Assembly: GCF_000255705.1 (NCBI RefSeq)
Contig: NZ_JH636439.1
Span: 534,440 to 598,439 of the forward strand
DNA: 64,000 nt
Source of the DNA: Zavarzinella formosa DSM 19928
GTDB lineage: Bacteria; Planctomycetota; Planctomycetia; Gemmatales; Gemmataceae
Reading direction: 5' to 3'
In this document: positions 36,710 to 46,173 of the stretch, one piece after another
How the letters are laid out: every line of letters starts with the position of its first letter
Numbering within the stretch: the first letter of the stretch is position 1
Translations under genes and position numbers: made by a program
Notes under the pieces: model-generated
What the model was told of the DNA's origin: nothing
The model's input: the letters and a program-made list of their open reading frames with translations, nothing else
Database searches by the model: none

Positions 36710-37561
36710 ATGAGATTCCTCATCCTCGGGAATGGCACGAAGCCTCGCGTCGCCGAAACCGCCGAGCGTTTTTGTCAGGCTGTTGAATCCTTGGGATCGA
36801 CCGTGGCCCTGTGTGACCTCACGCGAATCCGGGATCTCTCCGATGTGGAGGCTGATGTCGCCATTGTCCTCGGTGGCGACGGGGCGATTCTCCGGTCGGC
36901 CCGCCAAATGGGTTACCGTCAAATTCCCGTTTTGGCCGTCAATCTCGGCCGTCTTGGATTTCTGGCCGATCTTACACCCGATGAGGCCATTCAGGCATTG
37001 CCGGGAGTGCTGGACAATTCTTTCCGAATCACCAAACACCTGATGTTCGTGTGCCAGCGGACGGGCGGTTCGGTTTCCCAAGAATATCTGGGGCTGAACG
37101 AGGTGTTTATCCGGTCCGGTCCTCCGTTCAAAATGCTCGACTTGGAACTTTCAGTGAACGGGGAAACGGTCTCCCGGTTCATGGGAGACGGGTTGATTAT
37201 CAGCACACCGGTGGGGTCCACGGCCCATTCCCTGTCCGCCGGCGGGCCGATCATGGAACAGGACATGCGGGCGTTTGTCATCACGCCGGTGTGCGGTCAC
37301 ACGCTGACCAACCGGCCGATCATGGATTCGGCCGAGAAAACCTACTCGATCAAACTACGGCAGCCCGTCGGATCGTGGCTCGTGGTGGACGGGCAGGATT
37401 GCGGCCCCCTGCAACCGGGCGAAGTAATCCATGTCCGACAGGCCCCGGTTTCCTTTCGACTCGTCAAAGTGCCGGGAAAAACTTATTATCAGACGCTACG
37501 CGGGAAACTTCGTTGGGGAACCACGCCAAACTACCGGCACGAACCCCCGCCGGTTTCATAA
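36710..37561 (+). CDS. nadK: NAD kinase
   Basis: This 283-residue enzyme phosphorylates NAD to NADP. It has the GGDG motif in VLGGDGAILRS, the NLGRLGFLAD segment and the nucleotide-binding GSTAHSLSAGGPI. The open frame begins at 36620 inside dxs, but MRFLILGNG at 36710 gives the normal family start. It follows dxs by 23 bp; NADPH supply for the MEP pathway makes the neighbourhood sensible, although this is inference. An ABC-2-type permease gene follows 44 bp later. Confidence 0.92.
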   Translation: MRFLILGNGTKPRVAETAERFCQAVESLGSTVALCDLTRIRDLSDVEADVAIVLGGDGAILRSARQMGYRQIPVLAVNLGRLGFLADLTPDEAIQALPGVLDNSFRITKHLMFVCQRTGGSVSQEYLGLNEVFIRSGPPFKMLDLELSVNGETVSRFMGDGLIISTPVGSTAHSLSAGGPIMEQDMRAFVITPVCGHTLTNRPIMDSAEKTYSIKLRQPVGSWLVVDGQDCGPLQPGEVIHVRQAPVSFRLVKVPGKTYYQTLRGKLRWGTTPNYRHEPPPVS

Positions 37562-37605
37562 CGTATCATGAGGAATATCCCGAACCAAGCGACGATCCGC
37601 CAGAC

Positions 37606-38838
37606 ATGACAACGCCGCTCTTGAATGTGATTCTCGCCTCGCTCATCCTGGTGGTTCTCCAGGTGATCGTGGCAATTCCCTGGCTCGTCGCCTTTGACGG
37701 CCGGCCGTTCAAAAAATGGGCCACGGACGCCACCGTCCTCTCCTATCTGGCCGGAGGAACCGTCGTCGGGGCCGTCGTCCTTGGCTGGTATCTCCGGCAA
37801 GTCGGCGAACTCACCGAACTAGAACGTTATGGTCGATACTTCGGTGCCCTCTTCCACCTACAGCTGATTCTCGATTTCATCATTCTCGCCCCCCGGGCGA
37901 TTTTGCTGGTCTGGCCGAAAGGCGGGGCGGTTGCCATCTCGGCCCTGCGGGAATCGCTTCGCCAGCCGATGTTCTGGTTGATTTTCGCACTGGCCACCCT
38001 GCTCATCATTGTTTCCACGTTCATCCCCTATTTCACCTTGGGGGATGACTACAAATTGATGAAACAAGTCGGATTCGACGCCGTGATGCTTTTCTCCGCG
38101 TTGTTTGGTCTTTTGACGGCTAGTATCTCGGTGAACGAAGAAATCGAAGGCCGGACGGCCATCACCGTCATCAGCAAGCCAGTGAGTCGGCGTCAGTTTT
38201 TCATCGGAAAGTATCTTGGGATTTTGCTCGCCTGCTGGGCGATGACCATGCTGCTCGGTTGGGTGCTGACGTGGGCGTTGCACTTCAAACCCCGGTTCGA
38301 CCCGCTTGATGATGCCATTGACCCGATGCCGATGGAAGTGGCCAAATGGATGGCTCCGAAGGTGGATTGGCTCGTTCCCACCACCGAAGGCTCGGCTTTT
38401 GCCCGTGGCATGGGAACGTGGCTCGGCGAGACGACAGCCCACCATATCGGCCTGTTCCGGGTGTTCGGCCAGGTGATGATTATGCTGGCGATCTGCACGG
38501 CTCTGGCGACGCGGGTTCAGTTCATCGTGAATCTGGTGATTTGCCTGGGGATTTTCCTCGTCGGGAATCTCTCGCCCATCATGGTCCACGTCACCCAGAA
38601 ACCGGAAAACGAGGGGAACCCCGCATTGCAACTGGTGAGTTTCATCGCACAGTTGTTCAATGCGGTGTTTCCGGCCCTTGACTCATTCGACATGGGGCCG
38701 GCGATTATCCGGGACACCCCGCTGGCCACGAGCAGTTTTATTGGTTTCGTCACGATGGTGATGACCTACACCGTTCTCTACACGGCCGTCGCCATTCTCT
38801 CCGGCTTGTTGCTTTTTGAAGACCGCGACTTGGCGTAA
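37606..38838 (+). CDS. ABC-2-type permease-like membrane protein
   Basis: The 410-residue product has about eight to nine hydrophobic segments. The middle part (about 145-230) resembles ABC-2 permeases, with SVNEEIEGRTAITVISKPVSRRQFFIGKYLG, whose key pattern is Glu-Ile-Glu then Lys-Pro-Val. It lacks an adjacent ATPase gene unless the ABC-like protein 260 bp downstream serves, which is unlikely as that one carries its own membrane domain. The start MTTPLLNV at 37606 is preferred; upstream in-frame codons lie inside nadK. A strong hairpin follows its stop. Confidence 0.75.
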   Translation: MTTPLLNVILASLILVVLQVIVAIPWLVAFDGRPFKKWATDATVLSYLAGGTVVGAVVLGWYLRQVGELTELERYGRYFGALFHLQLILDFIILAPRAILLVWPKGGAVAISALRESLRQPMFWLIFALATLLIIVSTFIPYFTLGDDYKLMKQVGFDAVMLFSALFGLLTASISVNEEIEGRTAITVISKPVSRRQFFIGKYLGILLACWAMTMLLGWVLTWALHFKPRFDPLDDAIDPMPMEVAKWMAPKVDWLVPTTEGSAFARGMGTWLGETTAHHIGLFRVFGQVMIMLAICTALATRVQFIVNLVICLGIFLVGNLSPIMVHVTQKPENEGNPALQLVSFIAQLFNAVFPALDSFDMGPAIIRDTPLATSSFIGFVTMVMTYTVLYTAVAILSGLLLFEDRDLA

Positions 38839-38868
38839 GCATTAGGATTGAAAGAGTCGGTCAGCCGC

Positions 38869-38917
38869 GAGGCCTTGGGTGACACTTCCGATGGGAAAGA
38901 GTGTCGCCCAAGGCCTC
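38869..38917 (+). terminator. strong 18-bp hairpin downstream of the ABC-2 permease gene
   Basis: Arms at 38869-38886 and 38900-38917 pair over 18 positions with a single G-T wobble around a 13-nt loop. The hairpin begins 30 bp after the permease stop codon. No T run follows, so it may be a Rho-independent-like terminator of a lineage that does not need the U tract, or a dispersed palindromic repeat. The rest of the 261-bp gap to 39099 shows nothing further. Confidence 0.5.
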
Positions 38918-39099
38918 ATGGCATTCGGCACGCCACGAAAAGGCCGTTCCGATGGAAGTTTGGGTTGTTCGGATGGAGCCTGTCACCTCAAGACACATGA
39001 GATTGCAAGTAATCCGGCCGAACGCTCGACTCAGGCGATGATTCGTCGGCTAAACTGAAAATATCCGATTCTTGTCCGGCGGCGTCCGGGAGGTGGCTC

Positions 39100-41409
39100 G
39101 TGGATACCAATGCGTTCTCCCGTGCATGGGATCTGTTGCATTATGTTCGCTTTCACAAGTGGACCATCTATGTCTCCAGTCTCGTCAGCGGCCTGCTCTT
39201 CGTCCTGTTGGTGATTCTCCTTGGCTTGTTCGTTGACTTGATCGTCAACCGGGGACGAATTCCCAACTTTGCCCAATTGTCTCCGCGCGAACAATCGCAC
39301 TTCATCGAGCATTGGCGGACGATCCCCGAAGAACAGCGGGAAAAGGCCGTCCGGGACATTGGTTTTCCGGAGTTTGAAACACCCCCGGCAAAGCCGGATA
39401 AACTCCCGCCCGACCAGCAGTTCCGCTGGCGGCAGTATCGCCAGATTGTGGAAGCCGCCGACGATGACATTCCTCCGTTGCCGGCCGAGGCCACGGCTGA
39501 CACGCTAAAGGATTGGGCGGCCCGACGCAAAATCAGCGGGGATTTGGGTCGTCTTGCGGCCATTGAACATGAGGCCCGCTGGAAGGCGGGCGTCCGGAAC
39601 GCTTTGGCGACTCGTGTTTCCAAGTCAGCCGCTGACAAATACATGCCCGCCTTGGAAAGCCCGAATGATCTCCAAATGCCGGGATTTGGTGAAGAGGATC
39701 GACGGCCGTTCGGCCTGTTGGGACTGGTCGTCGATCAGCAGGGCACCACGCTTGGCCGGATGTCCGCGCTTGTTGCCCGTTACATTCCGTGGACTTGGAG
39801 TGCCGAGCATCCCAATTCCGGGTATCTGATGACGCTCTTTTTCGCCGCCTCCAGCATCGTCATCCTGCGGGGGATTCTGCTGGTCTGGCTCAAGGATGCG
39901 GCGGCCGTGGCCTCTCTGGAAGTGGTCACGAGGTTGCGTCGGTCGATCTATCATCACACCGCCCGGCAAGGGGCCATGACGATCAGCGAGGATTCCGTTC
40001 GAGAGTCTGTGACCCTGTTCACCAAGCAGGTTGAGGATGTTCACGAGGCCGTGTATTACCGGCTTTCCCAGCAAATTCGCGCCGCCATTTTGATTATCGT
40101 CCTGCTGGCGCTGGCTTTTGTGGCCAATCTTTGGCTGGCGGTTGCCTCCGTTCTGTTCGCCGGGTTGATTTGGGTGTTCGCCGGCCAGATGACGGCGGCG
40201 TTCCGACGCCAGGGTTCCGGCGCCAACCGGGTGACCACGCACCGTCTCGCATTGTTGTTGGAAAGCCTTGGCCTCATCCGGTTGGTCAAGCTTTACCTGA
40301 TGGAACTGTTCAACCAAGCCCGCATCGAACGTCAACTGACCGACTATGCAAGCGCGCACCTGAAGCGGTCCCGAGGAGAGGCTCTCGCCAAGCCATTGCT
40401 TTACACCCTCTCCGGCCTCGCCGGGATCACGTTCATCTATCTGGCCGGTCGGGTGGTGCTCAACGATGGATTGAGCCTGCCTCGGCTCGCGGTTTTGATT
40501 GTGTCGGTTGTCGGGATTTTCCAGCCAATGCGAAAACTCTTCGGCGGGCGAAAGATCATGAAGCACGGCCACTCTTCGGCCGCCGAGGTTTACGAATTTC
40601 TCGACCGAAAAGGAGACGTGGCTACTTATCCGGATGCGGAGTTCCTGCCGGGGGTGGCCAAGTCCATCGAGTTTGCCGATGTTTCCGTGAAACAACCGGG
40701 AACGAACGTCAAACTGCTCGATCAGGTGAGCATCAAAATCCGGGCCGGACAGCGGATTGGCATTGTGGGGTCGAATCCTGATGAACAGATTGCCCTTGTC
40801 TCATTGATTCCGAGGTTCCTCGATCCGGCCGAGGGGTCGGTCAAGATTGATGGGCGGGATGTGAAATGGGTCACGCAGGATTCCCTTCGCACGCAGATCG
40901 GTCTGGTGCTGCAACATAATCTGGTGTTCAACGATACCGTGGCGAACAACATCGGATGCGGGGATACCAGTTATCCGCTGCCCCAAATCATTGAGGCGGC
41001 GAAACTCGCCCACGCTCATCAATTCATCCAGAAACTGCCTTATGGTTATGAAACTCCCATTGGGGAGTTGGGGCACTCCCTGCGGCCCGGCGAACAGTTC
41101 CGTATTGCCCTCGCGCGGGCGATCCTGCGAGATCCGAGCCTGTATGTGATCGAAGAACCCACCGAACATTTCGATGAGGTCACCAAGGATTTGTTGGACG
41201 ACACGCTGGCGCGTGTGCTGCCGGGAACCACGGTGATTTTCCTGCCTCACCGCATGTCCACTTTGCGGGATTGCGATCGGATTTTCATGATGCATCAAGG
41301 GAAGGTGATCGCCGAGGGGAACCACCGGGAACTCATCAACGAGAACGAACTCTACCGCCACCTATACTATCTGGAGTTCAATCCGTTCGCCGATCAAGCG
41401 GCGAGTTAG
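39100..41409 (+). CDS. ABC exporter-like protein with degenerate ATPase motifs
   Basis: The 769-residue protein has an ABC-exporter membrane domain (TM1 at about 22-46, others between 240 and 490) followed by a nucleotide-binding domain (about 525-755). About 190 residues between TM1 and TM2 are an unusual polar insertion. The Walker A place reads GSNPDEQI at 557-564, lacking the lysine; the signature reads LRPGEQ; Walker B Asp is Glu685, though the catalytic Glu686 and a switch histidine (LPHRMS) remain. ATP binding should be impaired. Start is GTG with a GGGAGG site six bases upstream. It leads an operon with the two following genes. Confidence 0.82.
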   Translation: MDTNAFSRAWDLLHYVRFHKWTIYVSSLVSGLLFVLLVILLGLFVDLIVNRGRIPNFAQLSPREQSHFIEHWRTIPEEQREKAVRDIGFPEFETPPAKPDKLPPDQQFRWRQYRQIVEAADDDIPPLPAEATADTLKDWAARRKISGDLGRLAAIEHEARWKAGVRNALATRVSKSAADKYMPALESPNDLQMPGFGEEDRRPFGLLGLVVDQQGTTLGRMSALVARYIPWTWSAEHPNSGYLMTLFFAASSIVILRGILLVWLKDAAAVASLEVVTRLRRSIYHHTARQGAMTISEDSVRESVTLFTKQVEDVHEAVYYRLSQQIRAAILIIVLLALAFVANLWLAVASVLFAGLIWVFAGQMTAAFRRQGSGANRVTTHRLALLLESLGLIRLVKLYLMELFNQARIERQLTDYASAHLKRSRGEALAKPLLYTLSGLAGITFIYLAGRVVLNDGLSLPRLAVLIVSVVGIFQPMRKLFGGRKIMKHGHSSAAEVYEFLDRKGDVATYPDAEFLPGVAKSIEFADVSVKQPGTNVKLLDQVSIKIRAGQRIGIVGSNPDEQIALVSLIPRFLDPAEGSVKIDGRDVKWVTQDSLRTQIGLVLQHNLVFNDTVANNIGCGDTSYPLPQIIEAAKLAHAHQFIQKLPYGYETPIGELGHSLRPGEQFRIALARAILRDPSLYVIEEPTEHFDEVTKDLLDDTLARVLPGTTVIFLPHRMSTLRDCDRIFMMHQGKVIAEGNHRELINENELYRHLYYLEFNPFADQAAS

Positions 41410-41422
41410 GCATGCGCGGGCG

Positions 41423-42241
41423 ATGAAGCCGTATCTCGTTGAATTAGAAGCGGCCATGAAGGCCGCCCGGATGGCTTCCGAATACCTTCGGGGGGCTTAT
41501 GAGGAATTCCAAGCCATCCCGGATGCCCCGGTGTCCATCAGCACCGAGGCCGACCGACAATCTCAGGAAATCATTCTCCAGTTCCTGTCGGGACAATTCC
41601 CCCTCGACCGCCTTTGTGCCGAGGAAAACACCCCCACGTTGCAACACACCCCGACGACCGGGGACCGGGTGTGGGTGGTTGATCCCATCGACGGCACCCG
41701 TGGCTTCGTCATGAAGAACGGCGAATTTTCCGTAATGATCGGGCTGATGGATTGCGGAAAGATTGTCGTCGGGGTGGTGGCCGAGTCGGCGTTGGATCGA
41801 TTCACATTTGCGACAGCCGGCGGCGGATGCTGGGTGAAAACCGGCGACGGGGAACCGCAACCCTGCCGAGTGACCAGTGTGGCTGTTTTGGCCGACAGCA
41901 CATTGATTCAAAGCCATGCGAAACCCGGACGGTCGAATCCTCCGGTGGAGGCCGTCCAACCCCGTCGGGTGATGGAAACCTATTCGGCCGGCGTCAAATT
42001 GGCGATGGTGGCGCGCGGCGATGGCGATCTGTATGTGAATACCTACGCCAAGTTCGCTGATTGGGACATTTGCGCCGGTCATTTGCTGGTGACCGAAGCG
42101 GGGGGGACCGTGACAGAATTCAACGGAACCCCGTTGAAATACGGCCAGCCGAAGTTCGCCCAAAACGGCGGCTTGCTCGCGGCCAATGCTGTTCTCCATC
42201 CGCTCGCCATCAAGGCTCTTCGTTCGGTTTCCCTTGGATGA
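41423..42241 (+). CDS. inositol monophosphatase-family phosphatase (CysQ/HisN-like)
   Basis: This 272-residue metal-dependent phosphatase has Glu67-Glu68 (AEEN), the DPIDGT motif at 87-92 and the second motif WDICAGHLLVTEAGG. Asp-Pro-Ile-Asp-Gly-Thr-Arg-Gly-Phe resembles 3'(2'),5'-bisphosphate nucleotidases (CysQ) and planctomycete histidinol-phosphatases, so the substrate could be PAP, inositol phosphate or histidinol phosphate. It starts 13 bp after the ABC-like gene and ends 9 bp before the next gene, so it is cotranscribed. Confidence 0.82.
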   Translation: MKPYLVELEAAMKAARMASEYLRGAYEEFQAIPDAPVSISTEADRQSQEIILQFLSGQFPLDRLCAEENTPTLQHTPTTGDRVWVVDPIDGTRGFVMKNGEFSVMIGLMDCGKIVVGVVAESALDRFTFATAGGGCWVKTGDGEPQPCRVTSVAVLADSTLIQSHAKPGRSNPPVEAVQPRRVMETYSAGVKLAMVARGDGDLYVNTYAKFADWDICAGHLLVTEAGGTVTEFNGTPLKYGQPKFAQNGGLLAANAVLHPLAIKALRSVSLG

Positions 42242-42250
42242 TGCACCCAC

Positions 42251-43699
42251 ATGCGATCCTCAATTTGCCTGTTGCTTCTTTGTTCGGGATCATTGATCCG
42301 GGCACAAGAACCTCTTCCGGTTGAACAAATTGATGCCCGTCTTCGGCAGGCAATGTCATTGGCCCGCGAGACGAACAAAACGTTTTTGGTAGAGGAATTG
42401 CTGAGCACTCGCGATGCCGTCACGCGGGCCATCGAACGCAAGGATGCCGCGCTGATCGAGCGTCTGTTGCGGGACATGGAAAAGGAAGTGGGGCTTGATT
42501 CGGGCGGCAAGACGATGGCCGGTTTGCCCGTGGCCCGGATGACCTATCAAGAATTGAAGCAGCTTGGCGAACTCGACAAAAAGCTGACGGAGGCAATGAG
42601 GACTGGCAAATCAGCGGAGATTCAGGCGGTTGTCGAGGAAACCAAGAAATTGCTCGGTGATCGGGTCGGTGTCCCCGATATCCGCCGCAAGGGGGAGAAC
42701 CCGAAGATTATTCCCATCAAACCCGCCGACTTGGCCGATCTGTTTGGCCGAATCCTCGATGCGGAGCAGGCGAAACTCAAACACTTTCAAACCGGAAAAC
42801 CACTGCCGGGAACGATGGCCCGTGATTACGCCAATATTGCGGAAGGTTGCGCGGCCTTTCGTCTGTTGATGGAGAAGCATCAACCCAAACGGGTGGAAAC
42901 CATCGACAAAATCATCACCGGATGCTGCGAGAGCATGGTCGCCTTGCAAACCGAAGAGGGTTTTTTTAAATTCCCGGACCTTCGCGGCAAGCATATTCGC
43001 TTAGGCGAGATGATCGAACAAATGGTTGAACAAAGCATCGCCAATTTGGAAGAAGGTTGGGTAATCGTCCCCTTCCCGGACGGCGGCAGCCAGTTCGATG
43101 CCGGGGAATGCGGCGTTGCCCTGTTGCGGGCTGGAGCCATTTTAAAGAATCCTGCGTGGACCAAGGCTGGCCTGAAAGCCGCCGAGTGGGCGAAAGACTA
43201 CCCGCCGGTGGCGAATTTCAACTACAACGCTTTTTCCGTCCGGTTGCTAGCCGAGGCGTATCGGCAAACCAAGGAGGCCAAGTATCTGGAGGCCGCTTGG
43301 GCCAGGTGGAAATTTGGTCTCGCTCCCGGTCAGTCAGAGCGGGGGCGATGGATTGATCCGCATAATGCCCGGACGGTTTATCACTTCATCATTTTGCGGG
43401 CCGCGAACGACCTCTTGGAAATCACCCCGCCCGGTGATGATCGCACGACGTTGAAGAAAGCCGTTCAACGGATGGTGACCAGCATTCTTGACGAAGCGGA
43501 CAAATTGGGCGCGCCAATCACATCTTATACCGTGCAAGAACTTGGCCGTGTGGAATCGCTGGCTGATGTGAGTGATTCGCGACTACACGACCGTCTCGCC
43601 CAAGCCGCGACGGTCGCTCATTTAAAGTGCATCCAAAATGGCGTCAAGGCCGCCACCCCGTTTCCAGAGTTGGCGGCCCCGGCGAATATTTGGAAGTAA
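42251..43699 (+). CDS. secreted helical-repeat protein, unknown function
   Basis: The 482-residue product has a signal peptide (about 1-18, cleavage near IRAQ). Residues 20-140 are charged helices. From about 190 the protein has repeated helices with aromatic and Gly-Glu-Cys patterns (FDAGECGVALLRAG, NYNAFSVRLLAEAY) resembling six-hairpin (alpha/alpha) barrels of glycosidases and cyclases, but no catalytic pair is evident. It is the last gene in the operon with the ABC-like protein and the phosphatase. Function is not recognised. Confidence 0.7.
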   Translation: MRSSICLLLLCSGSLIRAQEPLPVEQIDARLRQAMSLARETNKTFLVEELLSTRDAVTRAIERKDAALIERLLRDMEKEVGLDSGGKTMAGLPVARMTYQELKQLGELDKKLTEAMRTGKSAEIQAVVEETKKLLGDRVGVPDIRRKGENPKIIPIKPADLADLFGRILDAEQAKLKHFQTGKPLPGTMARDYANIAEGCAAFRLLMEKHQPKRVETIDKIITGCCESMVALQTEEGFFKFPDLRGKHIRLGEMIEQMVEQSIANLEEGWVIVPFPDGGSQFDAGECGVALLRAGAILKNPAWTKAGLKAAEWAKDYPPVANFNYNAFSVRLLAEAYRQTKEAKYLEAAWARWKFGLAPGQSERGRWIDPHNARTVYHFIILRAANDLLEITPPGDDRTTLKKAVQRMVTSILDEADKLGAPITSYTVQELGRVESLADVSDSRLHDRLAQAATVAHLKCIQNGVKAATPFPELAAPANIWK

Positions 43700-43711
43700 C
43701 AGAAGGCAAGG

Positions 43712-44869
43712 TTACTTTTCAGGTTTCGCAAAGTTGACCGGGATCGCCGGGGGCTTGGTTTGCAATTGGGCCAGTTTCCCTTGGGAATCTCGGGCGATCA
43801 GCGATGCCGGGGCGGCTCGGACGGCTTTCTCATAACAGTTCGCCGCTAGTTCGCGTTCTCCCTTTTTCATCCATGTTTCGCCGAGGGTCGCGTACATCGT
43901 GGCCAGTCGTTCGTTGAGGTTTTCGCACGCCTTCGTCAGCTTCTCCGGGCTGGAACGGATTTCGGCGGCGAGTTCCTTTCCTTGCTTGCCTTCCTTCAAA
44001 TCAACGTAGGTTGTCTCCAAAATCTCGCACAGGTCGAGCGATTCGTGGAACTTCTCGGCCTTGTATGCCTCGCGGGCTTGGGCCAGCAAATCTTGAGCGC
44101 GTCTGGCCCGGTGGTTGTTGCGGTTCTCCGGCCGTTCGGCGAGGGCCGTGAGCATCTTGGCCCCGTCGGCCGCGGATTGTGTCCCGGCGTATCGGCTCAT
44201 CAGTTCGGTCAGGAGGTCAAGCGCTTCCGTGTGGCTTCCCTTGTCCTGAAGTTGTTTGACCCGCACCAGTCGGCCGGTTGCCTGTTGTTCGATTTCCTGA
44301 AGCACTTGGGCCGCCTTCGTCTGAACCGGCCGGTCCTTGCCATCTTCACCGATGTTCTTCAGCAGTGAAACGGCTTTGGCGTAGTCTCCATTGCCGATGG
44401 CCTTGGATGCTTCCTGAAAATCCCTTGCCATCCAATCGGGAGTCTGGATTGCCAGCGACCGTTTGAGGTTTTCCTCCAAGGGCTTCGCTTCCAAGAATCC
44501 TTCCAAAAAGCCCACAATCTTCCCGTCGGTGGCCGCGATAATCATCGTCGGGTACGCCTGAATCCGCAGGGCTTGCACCAGCTTCGGCGAGCGGGTCGCA
44601 TCCACCCGCAGGGGGATAAACCGTTCGTTGAGCAGGGTGACGATTTCTTCATCCTTGAACGGTCCCGCCTCCAGCCGGCGACAGTGAAAACAATCCTCTG
44701 TCATGAATTCGAGGAAGAGAGGCTTCCCCTTCTCGGTCGATTCCTTTCGAGCCGCGTCGTAATCGACCCGCCACTCCACCTGATTCTTTTCGCCGCTCCG
44801 GGCGGAATTCCAGGTCAACAGAACAAGCATCCCTGCGATGGCGGTCGTCGTCTTCCAGTGTCGGCTCAT
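43712..44869 (-). CDS. secreted thioredoxin-like protein with TPR-like C-terminus
   Basis: The 385-residue protein has a signal peptide or anchor (about 9-25), then a thioredoxin-like domain (about 30-145) with the motif CFHC at 60-63 and a cis-proline in YPTMI. From about 160 to the end it is helical, TPR-like. It probably acts as a thiol-disulfide or scaffold protein outside the cytoplasm. The start could also be 44905; MSRHW at 44869 gives a normal signal peptide. It is convergent with the preceding gene, with 12 bp between. Confidence 0.8.
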   Translation of the reverse strand: MSRHWKTTTAIAGMLVLLTWNSARSGEKNQVEWRVDYDAARKESTEKGKPLFLEFMTEDCFHCRRLEAGPFKDEEIVTLLNERFIPLRVDATRSPKLVQALRIQAYPTMIIAATDGKIVGFLEGFLEAKPLEENLKRSLAIQTPDWMARDFQEASKAIGNGDYAKAVSLLKNIGEDGKDRPVQTKAAQVLQEIEQQATGRLVRVKQLQDKGSHTEALDLLTELMSRYAGTQSAADGAKMLTALAERPENRNNHRARRAQDLLAQAREAYKAEKFHESLDLCEILETTYVDLKEGKQGKELAAEIRSSPEKLTKACENLNERLATMYATLGETWMKKGERELAANCYEKAVRAAPASLIARDSQGKLAQLQTKPPAIPVNFAKPEK

Positions 44870-45019
44870 CAGATGCCCTCGTGGGGTTGGGATTCCGCGC
44901 TCCATCGTCCTCGTTCGCGGGAAAGCAGGGGTTCACCGGGTTTGTGAAATCCCCGACTGTCGCCGCGTGATTCCTTCGTTCCTTTCAATGCTCGCATCCG
45001 ATGCGATTACCTCGATGCC

Positions 45020-45916
45020 TCATGCTCTCGGGTGTGCCTTGCGGTAGCTTTCCTGCAACCGTTGGGTGGACACGTGTGTGTAAATCTGTGTCGTCGTCAG
45101 GTTCTTGTGGCCGAGCAATTCCTGCACGCCCCGGATGTCGGCCCCGGCATCCAGCATGTGCGTGGCGAAGGAATGCCGCAACGTGTGCGGAGTGGTGCGG
45201 GCATCCAGCCCGGTTTGTTGAAGGTATTTCAGGAGCAACCGGCCGACGCTCCGCGTGGAGAGTCGCGTGCCGTTTTTGTTCACGAACACCGCCTCCGTGC
45301 GGCGGCCGATGGTTTCCAACATGGCGGATCGTGATTCCAGCCAGGCGGCAATGGCCCGCAGGGCGTCCACCCCAAGCATGGCCAACCGCTCGCGTTTCCC
45401 TTTGCCGCGAACCGTGGTGATGCCCTCGGCCAGATCGAGATCTTCCAGTTGCAAACCCACCAATTCGCTCACCCGCAAACCGGCTGAGTAGAGTGTTTCC
45501 AAAATCGCCCGGTCCCGAAGGCCGAGGGCCGTGGAGCCATCCGGGGAAGACAGCAAACGGCCGATGTCTTCGCGGCCGAGAAAATGCGGCAACTGCCGGT
45601 CGAGCTTTGGACCGCGAAGCCCCTCGGCCGGATTCTTCTCCAAAATGCCTTGACGGCACAAAAACTTGGCCCAAGATCGCACGGCGGCGATTCGTCGGGA
45701 GATTGTCGCCCGTGAATATCCCTTGTCGTGCAGCCAGGCCAGAAAGGCGCGCACCAACCGGGTCGTGATCTGTTCGGGGCGAAGGGCAGGGCCTCCCTTG
45801 AGGGTGAAAAACTCGACCGCTTGCGTCAAATCTTCGCGGTATGATTTGACCGTGTGCGCGGACGCATTCTTCTCCAGCCCCAAATGTCGCAGAAAATCCG
45901 CGAGGGCTTGTTCCAT
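45020..45916 (-). CDS. xerC: tyrosine recombinase XerC
   Basis: The 298-residue enzyme resolves chromosome dimers at dif with XerD. It has the SAM-like N-terminal domain (1-95) and the full catalytic set: Arg148, Lys172, His244, Arg247, His270 and Tyr279. The length is exactly that of XerC/XerD; whether it is C or D is not certain. The open frame extends to 46027 over the upstream small gene, but MEQALADFLR at 45916 is the family start. A small gene ends 41 bp upstream on the same strand. No integron cassette or phage gene is nearby, so this is the housekeeping enzyme. Confidence 0.93.
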   Translation of the reverse strand: MEQALADFLRHLGLEKNASAHTVKSYREDLTQAVEFFTLKGGPALRPEQITTRLVRAFLAWLHDKGYSRATISRRIAAVRSWAKFLCRQGILEKNPAEGLRGPKLDRQLPHFLGREDIGRLLSSPDGSTALGLRDRAILETLYSAGLRVSELVGLQLEDLDLAEGITTVRGKGKRERLAMLGVDALRAIAAWLESRSAMLETIGRRTEAVFVNKNGTRLSTRSVGRLLLKYLQQTGLDARTTPHTLRHSFATHMLDAGADIRGVQELLGHKNLTTTQIYTHVSTQRLQESYRKAHPRA

Positions 45917-45957
45917 GGTTGTCTCTTCGAGATGTCGCCAACACCAACCGGACTGGA

Positions 45958-46173
45958 TTATTCGGCTCGATTCGGGGTCGCCGCTTGCTGCCGGACTCGT
46001 TCCGCCAGAACCGCGGCGTCGAACCACGAGAGACTGAGACGGGGATTGGCCGCTTGAGACCGAATGGCCTCGAGGAGTTCCTCTCCTGAATTGTCGTCAA
46101 AAATGTAGACGAAGCGTTCCTTGCCGCGGATCAAGGCCACCACACTCAGTTCGTGACTCACGTCTGGCCCCAT
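45958..46173 (-). CDS. small conserved-looking hypothetical protein upstream of xerC
   Basis: The 71-residue product starts MGPDVSHELS and has a compact alpha/beta pattern (VVALIRGKERFVYIFDD, then two helices). It lacks signal, cysteines and membrane segments. The frame extends to 46302 with a basic leader that looks non-coding. It precedes xerC by 41 bp, so the two are probably cotranscribed. I do not recognise the family; the composition is clearly protein-like. Confidence 0.6.
   Translation of the reverse strand: MGPDVSHELSVVALIRGKERFVYIFDDNSGEELLEAIRSQAANPRLSLSWFDAAVLAERVRQQAATPNRAE

Noticed and set aside
45020-45916. XerC as part of an integrative element
   Set aside because: The length and residues are those of housekeeping XerC, and there is no excisionase, tRNA target, attachment repeat or phage gene nearby.
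45985-46100. long frame reading upstream from xerC (to 46100)
   Set aside because: It is Arg/Gly/His-rich and out of frame with the catalytic motifs of XerC; the real xerC starts at 45916.
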